A program made the position numbers and the translations under genes. 43,785 nucleotides of DNA from a virus: positions 1 through 43,785 of IMG/VR virus record IMGVR_UViG_3300025789_000069. The stretch is one strand, 5' to 3'. Below, one piece after another: positions 1-8,310 of the stretch (positions are counted from its first letter, which is position 1; each line of letters begins with the position of its first letter). Under the pieces are notes generated by a model. That model worked only from the letters and a program-made list of their open reading frames with translations, was not told where the DNA came from and did no database searches.

Positions 1-97
1 GATGCAGCTCCAGCCGTCACCCGTGGCAGCCTTCCCCAACATCGGGGAAGACTCCTGGTGCGGCGAGTACTCGGTTAAGCTATCCCTATCATCTTGA
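1..97 (+). CDS. 3' end of small Cys-rich protein (second copy across the contig junction)
   Basis: This is the C-terminal third of the gene found whole at 43540-43746, present again because the contig ends overlap. The frame runs from position 2 (ATG is an internal codon here) to TGA at 95-97. Three bases differ from the other copy (positions 1, 7 and 10); all are third codon positions and leave the protein unchanged. It should not be counted as a separate gene once the molecule is circularised. Confidence 0.85.
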   Translation, partial: MQLQPSPVAAFPNIGEDSWCGEYSVKLSLSS

Positions 98-136
98 GCG
101 CGCGGCCCTGAACTTTTTCGGCACGGGCCAACCAGC
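1..136. repeat. Terminal redundancy, left copy
   Basis: Positions 1-136 match 43650-43785. Positions 11-136 are identical; mismatches lie only at 1, 7 and 10. This shows the assembly closes on itself. It may be an assembly overlap of a circularly permuted headful genome or a true direct terminal repeat; the sequence alone does not decide. Confidence 0.9.
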
Positions 137-593
137 CTTTGCCAAAGGTCTCAAAGGTGCTCAGGCTTTTGTAGTACTCTTCTTTGATGTCGGTGAACTT
201 GTTCACCAGATCAATTGCATCCATCGAGGCAATGGCGGCCAGAGTACCGGGTCCGATCGACCCATCAGCTTCGACGCCGGCGGCCTCCTGGATGAACTTA
301 CGAGCGCGGCCAGGGCCACCGTTCACCGCAAAGTCAAACACGACGTAGTCAACGCCTGTAGGCAAGTTGTCGCCCTTGACAGCGTCCCAGAAGTTGGTCT
401 GGTACAGCGGAGCCACGAGGTCACGGTTCAACTCGCGCATCTCTTGCTCGGTGACCGTGCGGCGTGACCAGTTTTCCCAAGTGGTCTTGGTGACGCCCAG
501 GTTGGTCATGCCACCGGGGTCATGGCTGTTGTTGACAAAACCACCCTCGTCTTCGAGAAGGGCGGTCAGGCATTCGGCAAAGTTTTTGATCAT
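75..593 (-). CDS. Endolysin, GH108-type muramidase
   Basis: A 172-residue peptidoglycan hydrolase that should cleave the glycan backbone at the end of infection. The N-terminal half has the glycosyl hydrolase 108 signature: E16-G-G with the presumed catalytic Glu16, then D-P-G-G at 25-28 before a T-N-L-G-V segment. The C-terminal half (from about residue 82, with V-N-G-G and D-G-x-I-G-P) fits the peptidoglycan-binding domain usual in this family. There is no signal peptide, so export should depend on the holin. The start overlaps the stop of the i-spanin gene as ATGA, so the two are translationally coupled. The 3' end overlaps the convergent gene ending at 97. Confidence 0.9.
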   Translation of the reverse strand: MIKNFAECLTALLEDEGGFVNNSHDPGGMTNLGVTKTTWENWSRRTVTEQEMRELNRDLVAPLYQTNFWDAVKGDNLPTGVDYVVFDFAVNGGPGRARKFIQEAAGVEADGSIGPGTLAAIASMDAIDLVNKFTDIKEEYYKSLSTFETFGKGWLARAEKVQGRALKMIGIA

Positions 594-1054
594 TTAGGGT
601 CCAGCAGTGAGTTGTAAGCAGCGATGCACGAGTTCAGTTTTTCGATGGCGGAATCGCCTCGTTCTGTAATGGCGACAAGAGCTTGAGCAGCTCCTGGGTC
701 AATGTTGCAGCTTCCGGGGTTATTGGTATTGGCAGCGGTGGGATCACCGGACACTGGGCTACCACAGGAACCGGCGATTGACAGGCGGACAGCACCAGTG
801 GAAAGATTATTCCGAAGCGCTTTAGCAGCTTGATCAGCCCTGGCTTGCGTGTCGGCCAGACGGCCAGAAATGTCGGTAATTGATTTGTTTCGTTCATTGG
901 TGATCTCCTGCGCGTGTTGGTTGGCTGCATCGAGCGCGGCCTTGGCGACCGCACGTTCCTGTTCTATACCCTTTTGAGCATACTCGTAACCGCCAAAAGC
1001 ACAGCTCAGACAGATGCTGAATGCGGCGACCCAGAAATAGGGGTTAAGTAGCAT
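590..1054 (-). CDS. i-spanin (Rz-like inner-membrane spanin subunit)
   Basis: A 154-residue protein with one N-terminal transmembrane segment (about residues 7-25) followed by a charged, Ala/Gln/Glu-rich coiled-coil region (about 28-85) and a short C-terminal domain with four cysteines. This is the layout of Rz-type inner-membrane spanins, which join an outer-membrane partner to fuse the two membranes in the last step of lysis. GGAG lies about ten bases before the ATG. The start overlaps the holin end by 11 bases and the stop overlaps the endolysin start as ATGA. A second reading frame inside this gene encodes the o-spanin. Confidence 0.85.
   Translation of the reverse strand: MLLNPYFWVAAFSICLSCAFGGYEYAQKGIEQERAVAKAALDAANQHAQEITNERNKSITDISGRLADTQARADQAAKALRNNLSTGAVRLSIAGSCGSPVSGDPTAANTNNPGSCNIDPGAAQALVAITERGDSAIEKLNSCIAAYNSLLDPK
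634..897 (-). CDS. o-spanin (Rz1-like lipoprotein) nested inside the i-spanin gene
   Basis: An 87-residue lipoprotein read in another frame, entirely inside the i-spanin gene. A hydrophobic stretch (about residues 28-36) leads to the lipobox L-S-A-C with the lipidated Cys39. The mature part is short and Pro-rich (V-P-V-V, I-P-P-L-P-I-P), as in Rz1 proteins. The frame is open from 954, but I chose ATG at 897 because AGGAG lies seven bases upstream. The protein should sit in the inner leaflet of the outer membrane and bind the i-spanin across the periplasm. The n-region before the lipobox is longer than usual, so a later start is possible. Confidence 0.82.
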   Translation of the reverse strand: MNETNQLPTFLAVWPTRKPGLIKLLKRFGIIFPLVLSACQSPVPVVAQCPVIPPLPIPITPEAATLTQELLKLLSPLQNEAIPPSKN

Positions 1055-1340
1055 TTGGTTTGCTCTCCGAGGTGCGTTCTTGAGTCTTGCCCCAGCTGCT
1101 CACACCGAGCACTGCGCCCATGGCCAAATGAAACAGACCACCGTTTTGCAACGTCATGGGCTGCCATTCACGGTAAGCATCATTCACTGCTTGTGTTTCA
1201 AATTGTTGAACGTAGAAGTACAAGCAAGGCCCGAGCACAAAATCGAACAGGCAAATGAAACAATAGGTGAAGCCCATCAAACCCCGCCAGTGGCGAGACA
1301 TGAACGATTCTGGACGTTTAGTTCTTGTGCTTGTGGCCAT
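1044..1340 (-). CDS. Holin
   Basis: A 98-residue membrane protein with a basic N-terminus, a hydrophobic segment at about residues 19-45 (F-T-Y-C-F-I-C-L-F-D-F-V-L-G-P) and a second at about 70-82 (F-H-L-A-M-G-A-V-L-G-V). The position next to spanins and endolysin, the size and the topology fit a phage holin that permeabilises the inner membrane. The frame is open upstream to 1406, but those residues overlap the preceding gene; I chose the ATG at 1340, after a purine-rich stretch (GAAAGAG). The start lies 23 bases inside the upstream gene. The family is assigned by resemblance, not by a search. Confidence 0.72.
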   Translation of the reverse strand: MATSTRTKRPESFMSRHWRGLMGFTYCFICLFDFVLGPCLYFYVQQFETQAVNDAYREWQPMTLQNGGLFHLAMGAVLGVSSWGKTQERTSESKPNAT

Positions 1341-1830
1341 GTTGCTCTTTCTTCGCTGTTTCCACAATGTCAGACACGACATAGTATCCACCGCCAAACA
1401 AAACAATCAGCAAGACAATGACAAGAGCAACAATCATGAACTCTTCTTGTTCTTCTTTTTGCTTCTTGGCTCTGTCTTCAGCGGCTTTGGCGGCGTACTT
1501 GTCGTCCTTGTTCATTGCCGCTTCACGGGATTTGATTTTTTCCCAGACGTCAGCTTTGCCAGACATAAAAAAGAGCATCTGAAGCTCTTTCTCGATTGTC
1601 GCGGACTCCATCAGGGCAACTTCGATTTTCATCGCCAAGCCAAGATTGGAGCCCCCGGCTTTCTTGCCCTCCACCATGGCCACGGTGGCCTTGTGCTTGG
1701 CGTCAAACAGATCCGCCACCATGGGCGCAAGCGAACCGACATCCTGGGCAGTCTTGGCCGCTTGCTTGACAAGCGAGACTGCTTTTTGGATTCCAGTTAG
1801 TGCAGCACCAATGGTGATTGGATCAATCAC
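1318..1830 (-). CDS. C-terminally anchored membrane protein of lysis region, unknown function
   Basis: A 170-residue protein. The first 100 residues are Ala/Lys-rich and helical, residues 105-126 are strongly charged (K-K-Q-K-E-E-Q-E-E) and a single transmembrane helix follows (about 127-150). The end is His/Lys-rich (H-G-H-K-H-K). The layout suggests a cytoplasmic helical domain anchored in the inner membrane. It sits between a small membrane protein and the holin, so a role in lysis timing is possible, but a minor virion protein cannot be excluded. I do not recognise the family. Confidence 0.7.
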   Translation of the reverse strand: MIDPITIGAALTGIQKAVSLVKQAAKTAQDVGSLAPMVADLFDAKHKATVAMVEGKKAGGSNLGLAMKIEVALMESATIEKELQMLFFMSGKADVWEKIKSREAAMNKDDKYAAKAAEDRAKKQKEEQEEFMIVALVIVLLIVLFGGGYYVVSDIVETAKKEQHGHKHKN

Positions 1831-1831
1831 T

Positions 1832-2041
1832 TCAGCCTCCGGTCAGCTTCTTCACGAGTTCTGCTGCGAAACCAGGACCAAGTAACACAACAGCGCCAAT
1901 GCAGTACAGCATATACTCGATACGTTGCATTCTTTTTGCACCTTCAGCAAAACTTGCTTGGATGCCTTCATAACGCTCTGCACAAACTGCTTCATGGGTG
2001 TTTAGTCGGGCTGCGGTTTCTGTGATTGTCACGTCGCTCAT
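1832..2041 (-). CDS. Small XhlA-like membrane protein
   Basis: A 69-residue protein with an amphipathic N-terminal helix (R-L-N-T-H-E, then E-R-Y-E-G-I and R-M-Q-R-I-E) and one C-terminal transmembrane segment (about residues 46-62). This layout resembles XhlA/haemolysin-type phage proteins that work with holins. I chose the ATG at 2041, which shares one base with the TGA of the upstream ATP-grasp gene (TGATG), over the start four codons earlier. Its place at the head of the lysis cassette supports a role there; the function is inferred from layout only. Confidence 0.65.
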   Translation of the reverse strand: MSDVTITETAARLNTHEAVCAERYEGIQASFAEGAKRMQRIEYMLYCIGAVVLLGPGFAAELVKKLTGG

Positions 2042-3345
2042 CAGTATTTCCAATCGGTCATGTATCCGTGCTTTTTCAGCTCGGGGATTTGTTTCTTACA
2101 ACGCTCCCCTACATCATCACGCACGTTGATGCTTTCAGGAATGTCGATCGTCTTGACTAAATCGTATGCTTCGGCGCAAGCCTCGCTGACCGTTTCGCCC
2201 ATGCCGCAGGCCACGGCGACATAGTCACCGGCTGTCACGAGGCATTCGATCTCTTTGACTTCACCGTCGATCATGTGGGGGGCTTTGCCGACCATCACTT
2301 CGCACAGGTGAATGTGGTCGCTGCCGTCCAAGCCGTAGATGGGATAGCCGCTGTGGTCGCGGCCAGTGGTCTTGGACTTAGGGTAATCCCCAATAGGGAT
2401 AACGATACCTGTGCAGACATCGTTTGAGACCTTCAGAGTATCTTTGCCCTCGAGAAGGTCACACATCCACTGGACCACGGAGCCTTTGTGCAGGGAGGTT
2501 TGGATGTTGAACAGTGGCCAGCCTGGTCGAGTGGTCCACTCAAGGGGCCGGGGCTCACCGTTCTCATCGATAATGAAGGCCAAGTCAACGTAGCCGCGGT
2601 GGCCCATGTAAGCTAGGTAATCCTCAAACTTTTTCAAGGTTTCGTTGAACAAGTTGGACTTTTTGACGTACTTAAGTACAGTGCCTTGCTCACCGGTGTT
2701 GCAGCCGTAGTTGCTGCTCATGAGCTTCTTGTGCTCCCAGTTCTCGCAAATGTGCTGTGTGAACCCGTTGGGTCCCATCCAGCCGCCCACGGCAACCTCG
2801 ATGCCGGGCACAAACTCTTGCAAGATAAAGTCGAGTTTGTTCTTGCCTTTGGACTTCCAACGCTCGAGCATGAAGATCATGTCGGCAGCCGACGAGCTGA
2901 CGTAAGAGAGCGCTTTGTCGGCGTCGCCGGAGGGCTTGGACACGTAGCGCTTGGGGTTAGCCTTTACAAAGTCGATGGCTTCGTTGTAGGTCTTGAACTC
3001 TTGTGATGGCATCACGTTCAGACCACCGCGCTTCATGACCTCCATGCCGTAGTCACGGTCCAACTCGAGCTTGGCTCCCAGCATGTTGGTCCCGAAGATC
3101 GGGTAACCGTCTTCGTTGAATTTCTCGAGGTCGCGCATTTCGTAGGCGTTGTCGGACAACACAATGATGTCGGCCCACTTCATGTGGGGTTGCCACTGAG
3201 AAACACGCTCGATCAGCCCACGGGCGATCTTGGAGTGGTTGCCGTTGATTGGGCGAATCCACTGCTTCACTTCATGCCCTTCCAGGATGCAGCGAAGCCC
3301 AAAGTCAACCAGTGCGCCAGCGGGGTCTAAGAGTAGGATGTTCAT
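2041..3345 (-). CDS. PurD-like ATP-grasp ligase
   Basis: A 434-residue enzyme with the architecture of phosphoribosylamine-glycine ligase (PurD). It has an N-terminal Rossmann-like segment (M-N-I-L-L-L-D-P-A-G), ATP-grasp lysine regions (R-Y-V-S-K-P-S-G-D-A-D near 133-143), the I-L-Q-E-F-V-P-G-I-E-V strand near 176-186, and a metal-binding loop L-E-W-T-T-R-P-G near 270-277. PurD usually has E-F-N-x-R there, so the Asn is replaced. ATP-grasp enzymes join a carboxylate to an amine or similar nucleophile. Purine synthesis seems unlikely in a late operon between ejection proteins and lysis genes; ligating an amino acid to a protein, DNA or cell-wall target is possible. Start overlaps the previous stop (ATGA). 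Confidence 0.75.
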   Translation of the reverse strand: MNILLLDPAGALVDFGLRCILEGHEVKQWIRPINGNHSKIARGLIERVSQWQPHMKWADIIVLSDNAYEMRDLEKFNEDGYPIFGTNMLGAKLELDRDYGMEVMKRGGLNVMPSQEFKTYNEAIDFVKANPKRYVSKPSGDADKALSYVSSSAADMIFMLERWKSKGKNKLDFILQEFVPGIEVAVGGWMGPNGFTQHICENWEHKKLMSSNYGCNTGEQGTVLKYVKKSNLFNETLKKFEDYLAYMGHRGYVDLAFIIDENGEPRPLEWTTRPGWPLFNIQTSLHKGSVVQWMCDLLEGKDTLKVSNDVCTGIVIPIGDYPKSKTTGRDHSGYPIYGLDGSDHIHLCEVMVGKAPHMIDGEVKEIECLVTAGDYVAVACGMGETVSEACAEAYDLVKTIDIPESINVRDDVGERCKKQIPELKKHGYMTDWKY

Positions 3346-5699
3346 TCTGCCACCGCCATTTCACCAACACCAGCACCAATTTGACTTGATATTCTGATGG
3401 CAAGTTGATTGATTTGTTTCTTTGTTGGATTGGGGCCCATGGCTTCAACGGCGCGCTGAACATCTTTATTCAGTCGTCCGATTTGCTCTGGGTTTAAAAG
3501 GTTACCTGATTCCAACATAGGTTTGAGTTTATTCCAGTTGTCGACCAATTTGGCAGGACTTGAACGGGACATAAACTGACGAACTGCATCAGGCATTGCC
3601 GCGCGACCCTTGTCGTCGAGGAGTTTGCCAACAGTTTTTAACGTCTTCATGTCAGCATTCTTGATGGTGTTCTCAAACAAGACTGCGTTCACGTCACCCG
3701 CATTGATGGTGCTGGAAATTTTTTGCTCGTATGCGGATGCTTGCTTGCGGACATTTTCCAAAGCGGCGGCCCGATCAGCGGCCAGTTTTTCTTCTCGTGC
3801 GCCAAGAGCCTCACGAGTGAGTTTACCCTCGCCTGTTTTGACGCCAACAGCAGCACCCCTAGCCTTCTCGGTCAGGTTTTTAATGGTGGCAGAAAACTCA
3901 CGTCCGTACCCCTCGATGCCAGCTTCTTTCATCCACTCTTGATTCTTGGGGTTGTTCAACCAGCGCTCAGTCTTGGCGGGGTCACCACCCAAGGCATACA
4001 GCTCGTTGTTGACGTGTTGCTTGGCCAAACGCTGAACCGTGGCGGTGTCGCCACCAAGAGCCTGGGTCAGGTCTTTGACGGACTGAGTTGACTTAAATAT
4101 GGTTTTGCCCACGCCCTGGGGGTCAGTGGTCAGTTTGTCGCGGATCAAATTGCTGGTCTTGGTAACACCCGATATTTGGCTATCGGTGAACTCCTCGAGC
4201 AGCTTTGAGCCTTCTTGGTATGACCTTTTGGCTTCACCATAAGTGCCAGCCCAATCTTCGACGCCTTTACGCAGAACACGGCGCATCTCAAGTGCCAGTT
4301 CTTTGTTGATTGCTTCGTAGCCTTGTGGAGGTTGCCCTTTGGCGGCTTCACCTAGCTTGCGAATGACGTTGTCAACAACCAATGCGTCGACTGGCACTTT
4401 TTCAGTTCTTGTCTCAGGATAGGGGTCCATAACCGTGACCTTGCGGGTCCCTTGGATCTCATCCAGAACATCTTGAACTGCTTTTTCTTGCTCTTTGCCC
4501 AATGCACGAACTTGACCCATTTCTTCCGTGGGTTTCATCATCGAGCGGAGCTTGTCGATTGCTGCCTTGCCAGCGTCCGACGCATCCCAGAAACGGCCTT
4601 CTCGTTGTTCACCTCGAGCAAAGTCAAGAAATTCTTTGAGCTTGGTCTGGTACTGAGCGCCAATTTGTTGCCTGAGAGTTTGCTCCCGGCCAACCAAGAG
4701 ACCTTGGGCTTCCGCGCCCAATTCGCTGGGACTCACTGGCTGCAATCCAGTCAGTTGAGCAGCAGCCTCGTTTGTGGCTTGTTGCTCGGCAGCTTTGGCC
4801 TTTGAGACCTCGCCGCGCATTGCCGCGACTCTTTCGCGCTGCTGTTGAACCGCTTGAGCGTGTTTAGCCTCGATTGCGGCCTTTTGTGCTTCAGCTTGAG
4901 CACGACTGGCTTCAACAGCGCCAGCGGCTCCTTGGCGAACCGACTGGGCCACTTGTTCTTCTGCTGCCCGACTTGGCGCAGCACCGCCTCGAAGGACATC
5001 TTGGGCCGATTGAGGTAAAGTTTCGCCCGGCTTGGACAATGCCGACAAACCGGCACGAACTTTGTAAGGAAGCTGACTGTAAAGAGCTGCGCCAACACGT
5101 TCGATTGCTGGCGTGACGCCTTTGCTGACAGTTTGAGTAAGCGTATTTGCACCAGGAATTGGCACAGCGCCGGCAAGCATTTGAGTGCCAGGACCAAACC
5201 CAAGGTCTTTAGCACCTTGACTGAGAACCCCACCAGCAAACCCCAACGGAATCGCGGTAGTGCCACCAACCACTGCACCAGGAGGGCCACCGGTCACAAG
5301 ACCAATACCTGCCCCAATGGGTGCAGCAATCGCAGCACTTTCACCACCGGCTTCCAAATAAGCAGGAATCCCGGAGAACTGAGCAGGACGATTCTTGCCA
5401 AACAATTCTTGCGTTTTTACGTCGGCTTGTTGCTGTTGCGCCATCCGTTGCCGGGCCAAATCTTTGAATCTGTCCATCAATGATGGACTAGATGGTTGAG
5501 CAGCAGGTTGAGCAACAGGTTGATCAACAGGTGCAGCAGATGTCAATCCAAAGCGTTGACGAATTGCAGCCTGGGTCTGTGGGTTAGCCGAAGTGTAGTC
5601 AGCACTCGACGCAACATGCTTGTCAAAGATAGCTTGCTTGGTCGCTTCGTTGGCCCCAATGTAATTGGGGTCGTTAAGAATTTCGGCTGGTGTTGGCAT
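3342..5699 (-). CDS. Large ejection/internal virion protein
   Basis: A 785-residue protein that is mostly helical and Ala/Gln/Lys-rich. The N-terminus carries short repeats typical of internal virion proteins (E-I-L-N-D-P-N-Y-I, then A-T-K-Q-A-I-F-D-K-H). A glycine-zipper membrane-like stretch occupies about residues 116-160. Long coiled-coil regions follow (about 240-320 and 600-660). Size, composition and position, downstream of two other ejection-type genes, fit a P22 gp16-like protein carried in the head and injected with the DNA to help cross the envelope. The assignment rests on context and composition, since such proteins diverge fast. Confidence 0.7.
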   Translation of the reverse strand: MPTPAEILNDPNYIGANEATKQAIFDKHVASSADYTSANPQTQAAIRQRFGLTSAAPVDQPVAQPAAQPSSPSLMDRFKDLARQRMAQQQQADVKTQELFGKNRPAQFSGIPAYLEAGGESAAIAAPIGAGIGLVTGGPPGAVVGGTTAIPLGFAGGVLSQGAKDLGFGPGTQMLAGAVPIPGANTLTQTVSKGVTPAIERVGAALYSQLPYKVRAGLSALSKPGETLPQSAQDVLRGGAAPSRAAEEQVAQSVRQGAAGAVEASRAQAEAQKAAIEAKHAQAVQQQRERVAAMRGEVSKAKAAEQQATNEAAAQLTGLQPVSPSELGAEAQGLLVGREQTLRQQIGAQYQTKLKEFLDFARGEQREGRFWDASDAGKAAIDKLRSMMKPTEEMGQVRALGKEQEKAVQDVLDEIQGTRKVTVMDPYPETRTEKVPVDALVVDNVIRKLGEAAKGQPPQGYEAINKELALEMRRVLRKGVEDWAGTYGEAKRSYQEGSKLLEEFTDSQISGVTKTSNLIRDKLTTDPQGVGKTIFKSTQSVKDLTQALGGDTATVQRLAKQHVNNELYALGGDPAKTERWLNNPKNQEWMKEAGIEGYGREFSATIKNLTEKARGAAVGVKTGEGKLTREALGAREEKLAADRAAALENVRKQASAYEQKISSTINAGDVNAVLFENTIKNADMKTLKTVGKLLDDKGRAAMPDAVRQFMSRSSPAKLVDNWNKLKPMLESGNLLNPEQIGRLNKDVQRAVEAMGPNPTKKQINQLAIRISSQIGAGVGEMAVAE

Positions 5700-5702
5700 G
5701 GT

Positions 5703-7298
5703 TTATTTCAGCAAAGGGTTGGACATATCAACGCCAGTGGCTGCTGCGGGTTTAGCAGCAGGTGCAGCAGTTGGTCTAGGAGCTTCAAACCCCGGCATAC
5801 CAACAGAGCCCATGATCTTCTCGTAGTTGTCGCCAAAATACTTCTTGGCATCCTTCTGACGGAACTCGGGCAACCCTGAATTAGCCTCGTCCAAACCGTT
5901 GAAAATGATGCGCCATTTTTCTTGCTTGGTTTCTTCAGTGTCACCAGCAATTGGCATTGTCTTGAGCAGCTCTTTGATCTGGACGTTGGTGGGTTTACCA
6001 CCGCCTTGACGAGCAGATGCCAAGTCAAACGCAATACCCAAAAGCAAAGCATCATTCTTTTGCAGGTTTGGTGGAGTTTCTTTGCGCTCGAGGTAAGCCG
6101 CGGAAGCATCAATGATGCCGTCAATCTTCTTCTCGTTGGTAAGAAGAATAGAGCCAGCAGGAACTTGACCGGGTTTAACTCCCTTGAACAATTCTGAAGA
6201 ACGGAACAGGCCAGTGCCGACGTCTTGCGCCAAGATTTTATTCATGCGCTCTTGCGTCGCGGTTTCGCCTTGGCGACCAGGATGCTTCAGTCCTTCAGTC
6301 CATTCAGTAAAGCCTTTAGGTGTGCCACCACTCTTCAGCGTTTGATCTTTGTAAGCGTCGTAATCTGTTTTTGCTTGTCTTTCACGATCAACTTTCAGAT
6401 TCTCAAGCACTCGGCGCGAAGAAGCTAAAGCTGCATTGCTATTTGCATTGTTGGCTTCAGCTCTATCTTTTAGATTTTTAACAGCTTCAGTCGAATTGGT
6501 GGCCAATTGATTGATGATTGGCACAAATTGACTGTCCGGCAATGCCAGAATGTCTTTAACGCGTGGGTCATCACCGGCCAAAGTGGAAATCATGGCGCGC
6601 GCATTTTGGATGCTTCGAAGATCGCCAGGTTTGGCCGTCACCGCGGCATCGGTCAAAATCTTTTGAACTTTTTGAGCAGACTCTAAGTCTTCTTTGCGTG
6701 ACTTGTGAACAGCTTCTTCTCGTTTGACAAGTTCACCATAAGTGCGGTCAGCATTTTTGTAAAGCTCACCAGCTTCAGTGACAAAACCTCCACCTTGTAA
6801 ACGATCAGCAAGTTGCACATCACGCATCATTCGAGCGCTCATTCCCTTAGAAAGAGCATCGAGTGAAACAAAAGGATCTCCGGCATTTGGATTTACCACT
6901 CCTTCTTTCGGAGGGGTTGCCATCGCATTCATTGTCTGAACAGGACCAGCAGCGCCAGGAACACCCGCTTGACCAGGTACGCCGGGAGGCATTGCACCAG
7001 CGGTTTCGGGAGCACCTGGAGGAACTGCACCGGGAGCAGCTGGTGCAGCTCCACCGCCACCCATGATTTCCATGAATTTCCGAGTGCGTGCGATGTCAAG
7101 TTGTTTAGCTTCGGTCTCGACTTGGCGATATTTGGCCAAAGCCTGGTAGTCGGCAATTTGTTGCTTTTGCAACTCGAGGGCTGTAGGCTGCGCGGCAATT
7201 TGCCCACGCAAAAGCTGTTGATTCAGAGCACCCGTTGCCAGATCCTGTTCAGCACCTGCGCCGCCGTAAAACCCGGCCAATGGTCCTTCAAATGCCAT
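5703..7298 (-). CDS. Ejection/internal virion protein with Pro-Gly-rich linker
   Basis: A 531-residue protein. The N-terminus is helical and Gln-rich, followed by a collagen-like Pro/Gly/Ala stretch at about residues 78-123. A long coiled-coil region comes next (about 170-350), and the C-terminal end is again Ala/Pro-rich. It lies between two other virion-ejection candidates and only three bases upstream of the larger one. This suggests a P22 gp20-like or gp16-like role in forming the transenvelope DNA channel. No enzymatic motif is visible. Confidence 0.65.
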   Translation of the reverse strand: MAFEGPLAGFYGGAGAEQDLATGALNQQLLRGQIAAQPTALELQKQQIADYQALAKYRQVETEAKQLDIARTRKFMEIMGGGGAAPAAPGAVPPGAPETAGAMPPGVPGQAGVPGAAGPVQTMNAMATPPKEGVVNPNAGDPFVSLDALSKGMSARMMRDVQLADRLQGGGFVTEAGELYKNADRTYGELVKREEAVHKSRKEDLESAQKVQKILTDAAVTAKPGDLRSIQNARAMISTLAGDDPRVKDILALPDSQFVPIINQLATNSTEAVKNLKDRAEANNANSNAALASSRRVLENLKVDRERQAKTDYDAYKDQTLKSGGTPKGFTEWTEGLKHPGRQGETATQERMNKILAQDVGTGLFRSSELFKGVKPGQVPAGSILLTNEKKIDGIIDASAAYLERKETPPNLQKNDALLLGIAFDLASARQGGGKPTNVQIKELLKTMPIAGDTEETKQEKWRIIFNGLDEANSGLPEFRQKDAKKYFGDNYEKIMGSVGMPGFEAPRPTAAPAAKPAAATGVDMSNPLLK

Positions 7299-7307
7299 GA
7301 TCAGTCC

Positions 7308-8249
7308 TTAAATGTAACCGAGGGCAGACAAGCCGCTACCCAGACCATAAGCGCCCAAACCTGCACCGGTCAGTGATGCCATTGGTGACGATACGGGAGC
7401 GGATTGTCCTTGGAGTGCCGACAAGTTGGCAAGCTGTTGTTGGTAAGCCTGGCCACCGTAGCCAGCAAGCGCTGCGGCCATGTTGCCCGAGCCTTGGTAG
7501 CCTTGAGCAGCTTGTGAGCGTTGAACCGCTTGCAAACCAGCCTGATAACCGGGCAAGCCCTGCACACTAGAAGGGTTGGCCATCAGAGCTTGGAGCTGCT
7601 TAGCATACTGCTGCTGTTGACCCAGTCGTTGTTGGCCAGCCTGATACGACTGAAGGCCGCCTGCGAGTTGCAGCGCGCCAAGACCGGTTTTCAGATAGTT
7701 ACCAGCAGTCGAACCGAGGAAACCGCCACCACCTGCACCAGCGCCGCCACCACCCAACAACGAGTAGTTGACCCCACCAGCACCACCACCCAAGCCGCCA
7801 AGGCTGCTCAGTTGACTTGTAAAGCTGGGAGCACCTTGGATGCCCAAGCCAGTACCAGCTTGAGGCAAGCCACCGGCCAGCGAGTAGTCTGTTGCGCCCA
7901 GTGCGCCAATGTCTGAACCGGCTCCAATTGTGCCGCCAAAACCGAGGCTACTGCCTCCAAGGTTAGCAGCCGTGATGCCTGTACCGGCAGTGCCAGCACC
8001 ACCAAGTCCAGCGAGTTGGGATAGGTAGGATACGCCAGGCAGTCCTTGAACACCTGCTAGAGCACCAGCGCCACTTTCGAGTCCACCCAGAGCGCCACCG
8101 CCCAAGTAGCCTGCACCAGCAGCCAAAACGTCTTGTTTGAGATTGCCACCGGTAGCGGCAGAACCCAGTCCTGCACCAAGAGCTGCACCAAAAGGACCGC
8201 CGACCAAGAAGCCAAGTCCACCACCTATCAAATCACCCAGAAAACTCAT
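7308..8249 (-). CDS. Gly/Ala-rich internal virion (ejection) protein
   Basis: A 313-residue protein that is very Gly/Ala-rich. It begins with a hydrophobic glycine-zipper (G-G-G-L-G-F-L-V-G-G) and continues with low-complexity G-G-A-G-A-G-G-G-G stretches. The C-terminal third is Gln-rich, with the segment L-P-G-Y-Q-A-G-L-Q-A-V-Q-R-S-Q-A-A-Q-G that I recognise from many short-tailed phage virion proteins. P22 gp7-type ejection proteins are of similar nature. The ATG has a strong AGGAG site seven bases upstream. It is first of three consecutive ejection-type genes. Confidence 0.65.
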   Translation of the reverse strand: MSFLGDLIGGGLGFLVGGPFGAALGAGLGSAATGGNLKQDVLAAGAGYLGGGALGGLESGAGALAGVQGLPGVSYLSQLAGLGGAGTAGTGITAANLGGSSLGFGGTIGAGSDIGALGATDYSLAGGLPQAGTGLGIQGAPSFTSQLSSLGGLGGGAGGVNYSLLGGGGAGAGGGGFLGSTAGNYLKTGLGALQLAGGLQSYQAGQQRLGQQQQYAKQLQALMANPSSVQGLPGYQAGLQAVQRSQAAQGYQGSGNMAAALAGYGGQAYQQQLANLSALQGQSAPVSSPMASLTGAGLGAYGLGSGLSALGYI

Positions 8250-8263
8250 ACGATTCTCCTATC

Positions 8264-8303
8264 GTCGGCACTGCCGACATTCTACCGAACCTCAAAGATT
8301 CGG
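8264..8303 (-). other. Two short inverted repeats between fibre and ejection genes
   Basis: The 61-base gap between the fibre gene and the first ejection gene holds two dyads. GTCGGCA pairs with TGCCGAC around one base (8264-8278), and CCGAA pairs with TTCGG (8285-8303). Neither is followed by a T-tract on the minus strand, so they do not look like intrinsic terminators. They could be an RNA processing or stability element. Confidence 0.4.
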
Positions 8304-8310
8304 CAACTGT

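Noticed and set aside
1-136. Short direct terminal repeats as true physical ends
   Set aside because: The exact match of 126 bases is about the size of an assembly overlap and shows strain mismatches; P22-like packaging usually gives permuted ends. Not provable here, so not claimed.
634-954. Longer 106-codon version of the nested o-spanin frame
   Set aside because: The first 19 codons lack a ribosome site, while AGGAG lies seven bases before the ATG at 897.
8264-8303. Inverted repeats as a terminator before the first ejection gene
   Set aside because: No T-tract follows on the minus strand and the loop of the stronger repeat is too short for a standard terminator.
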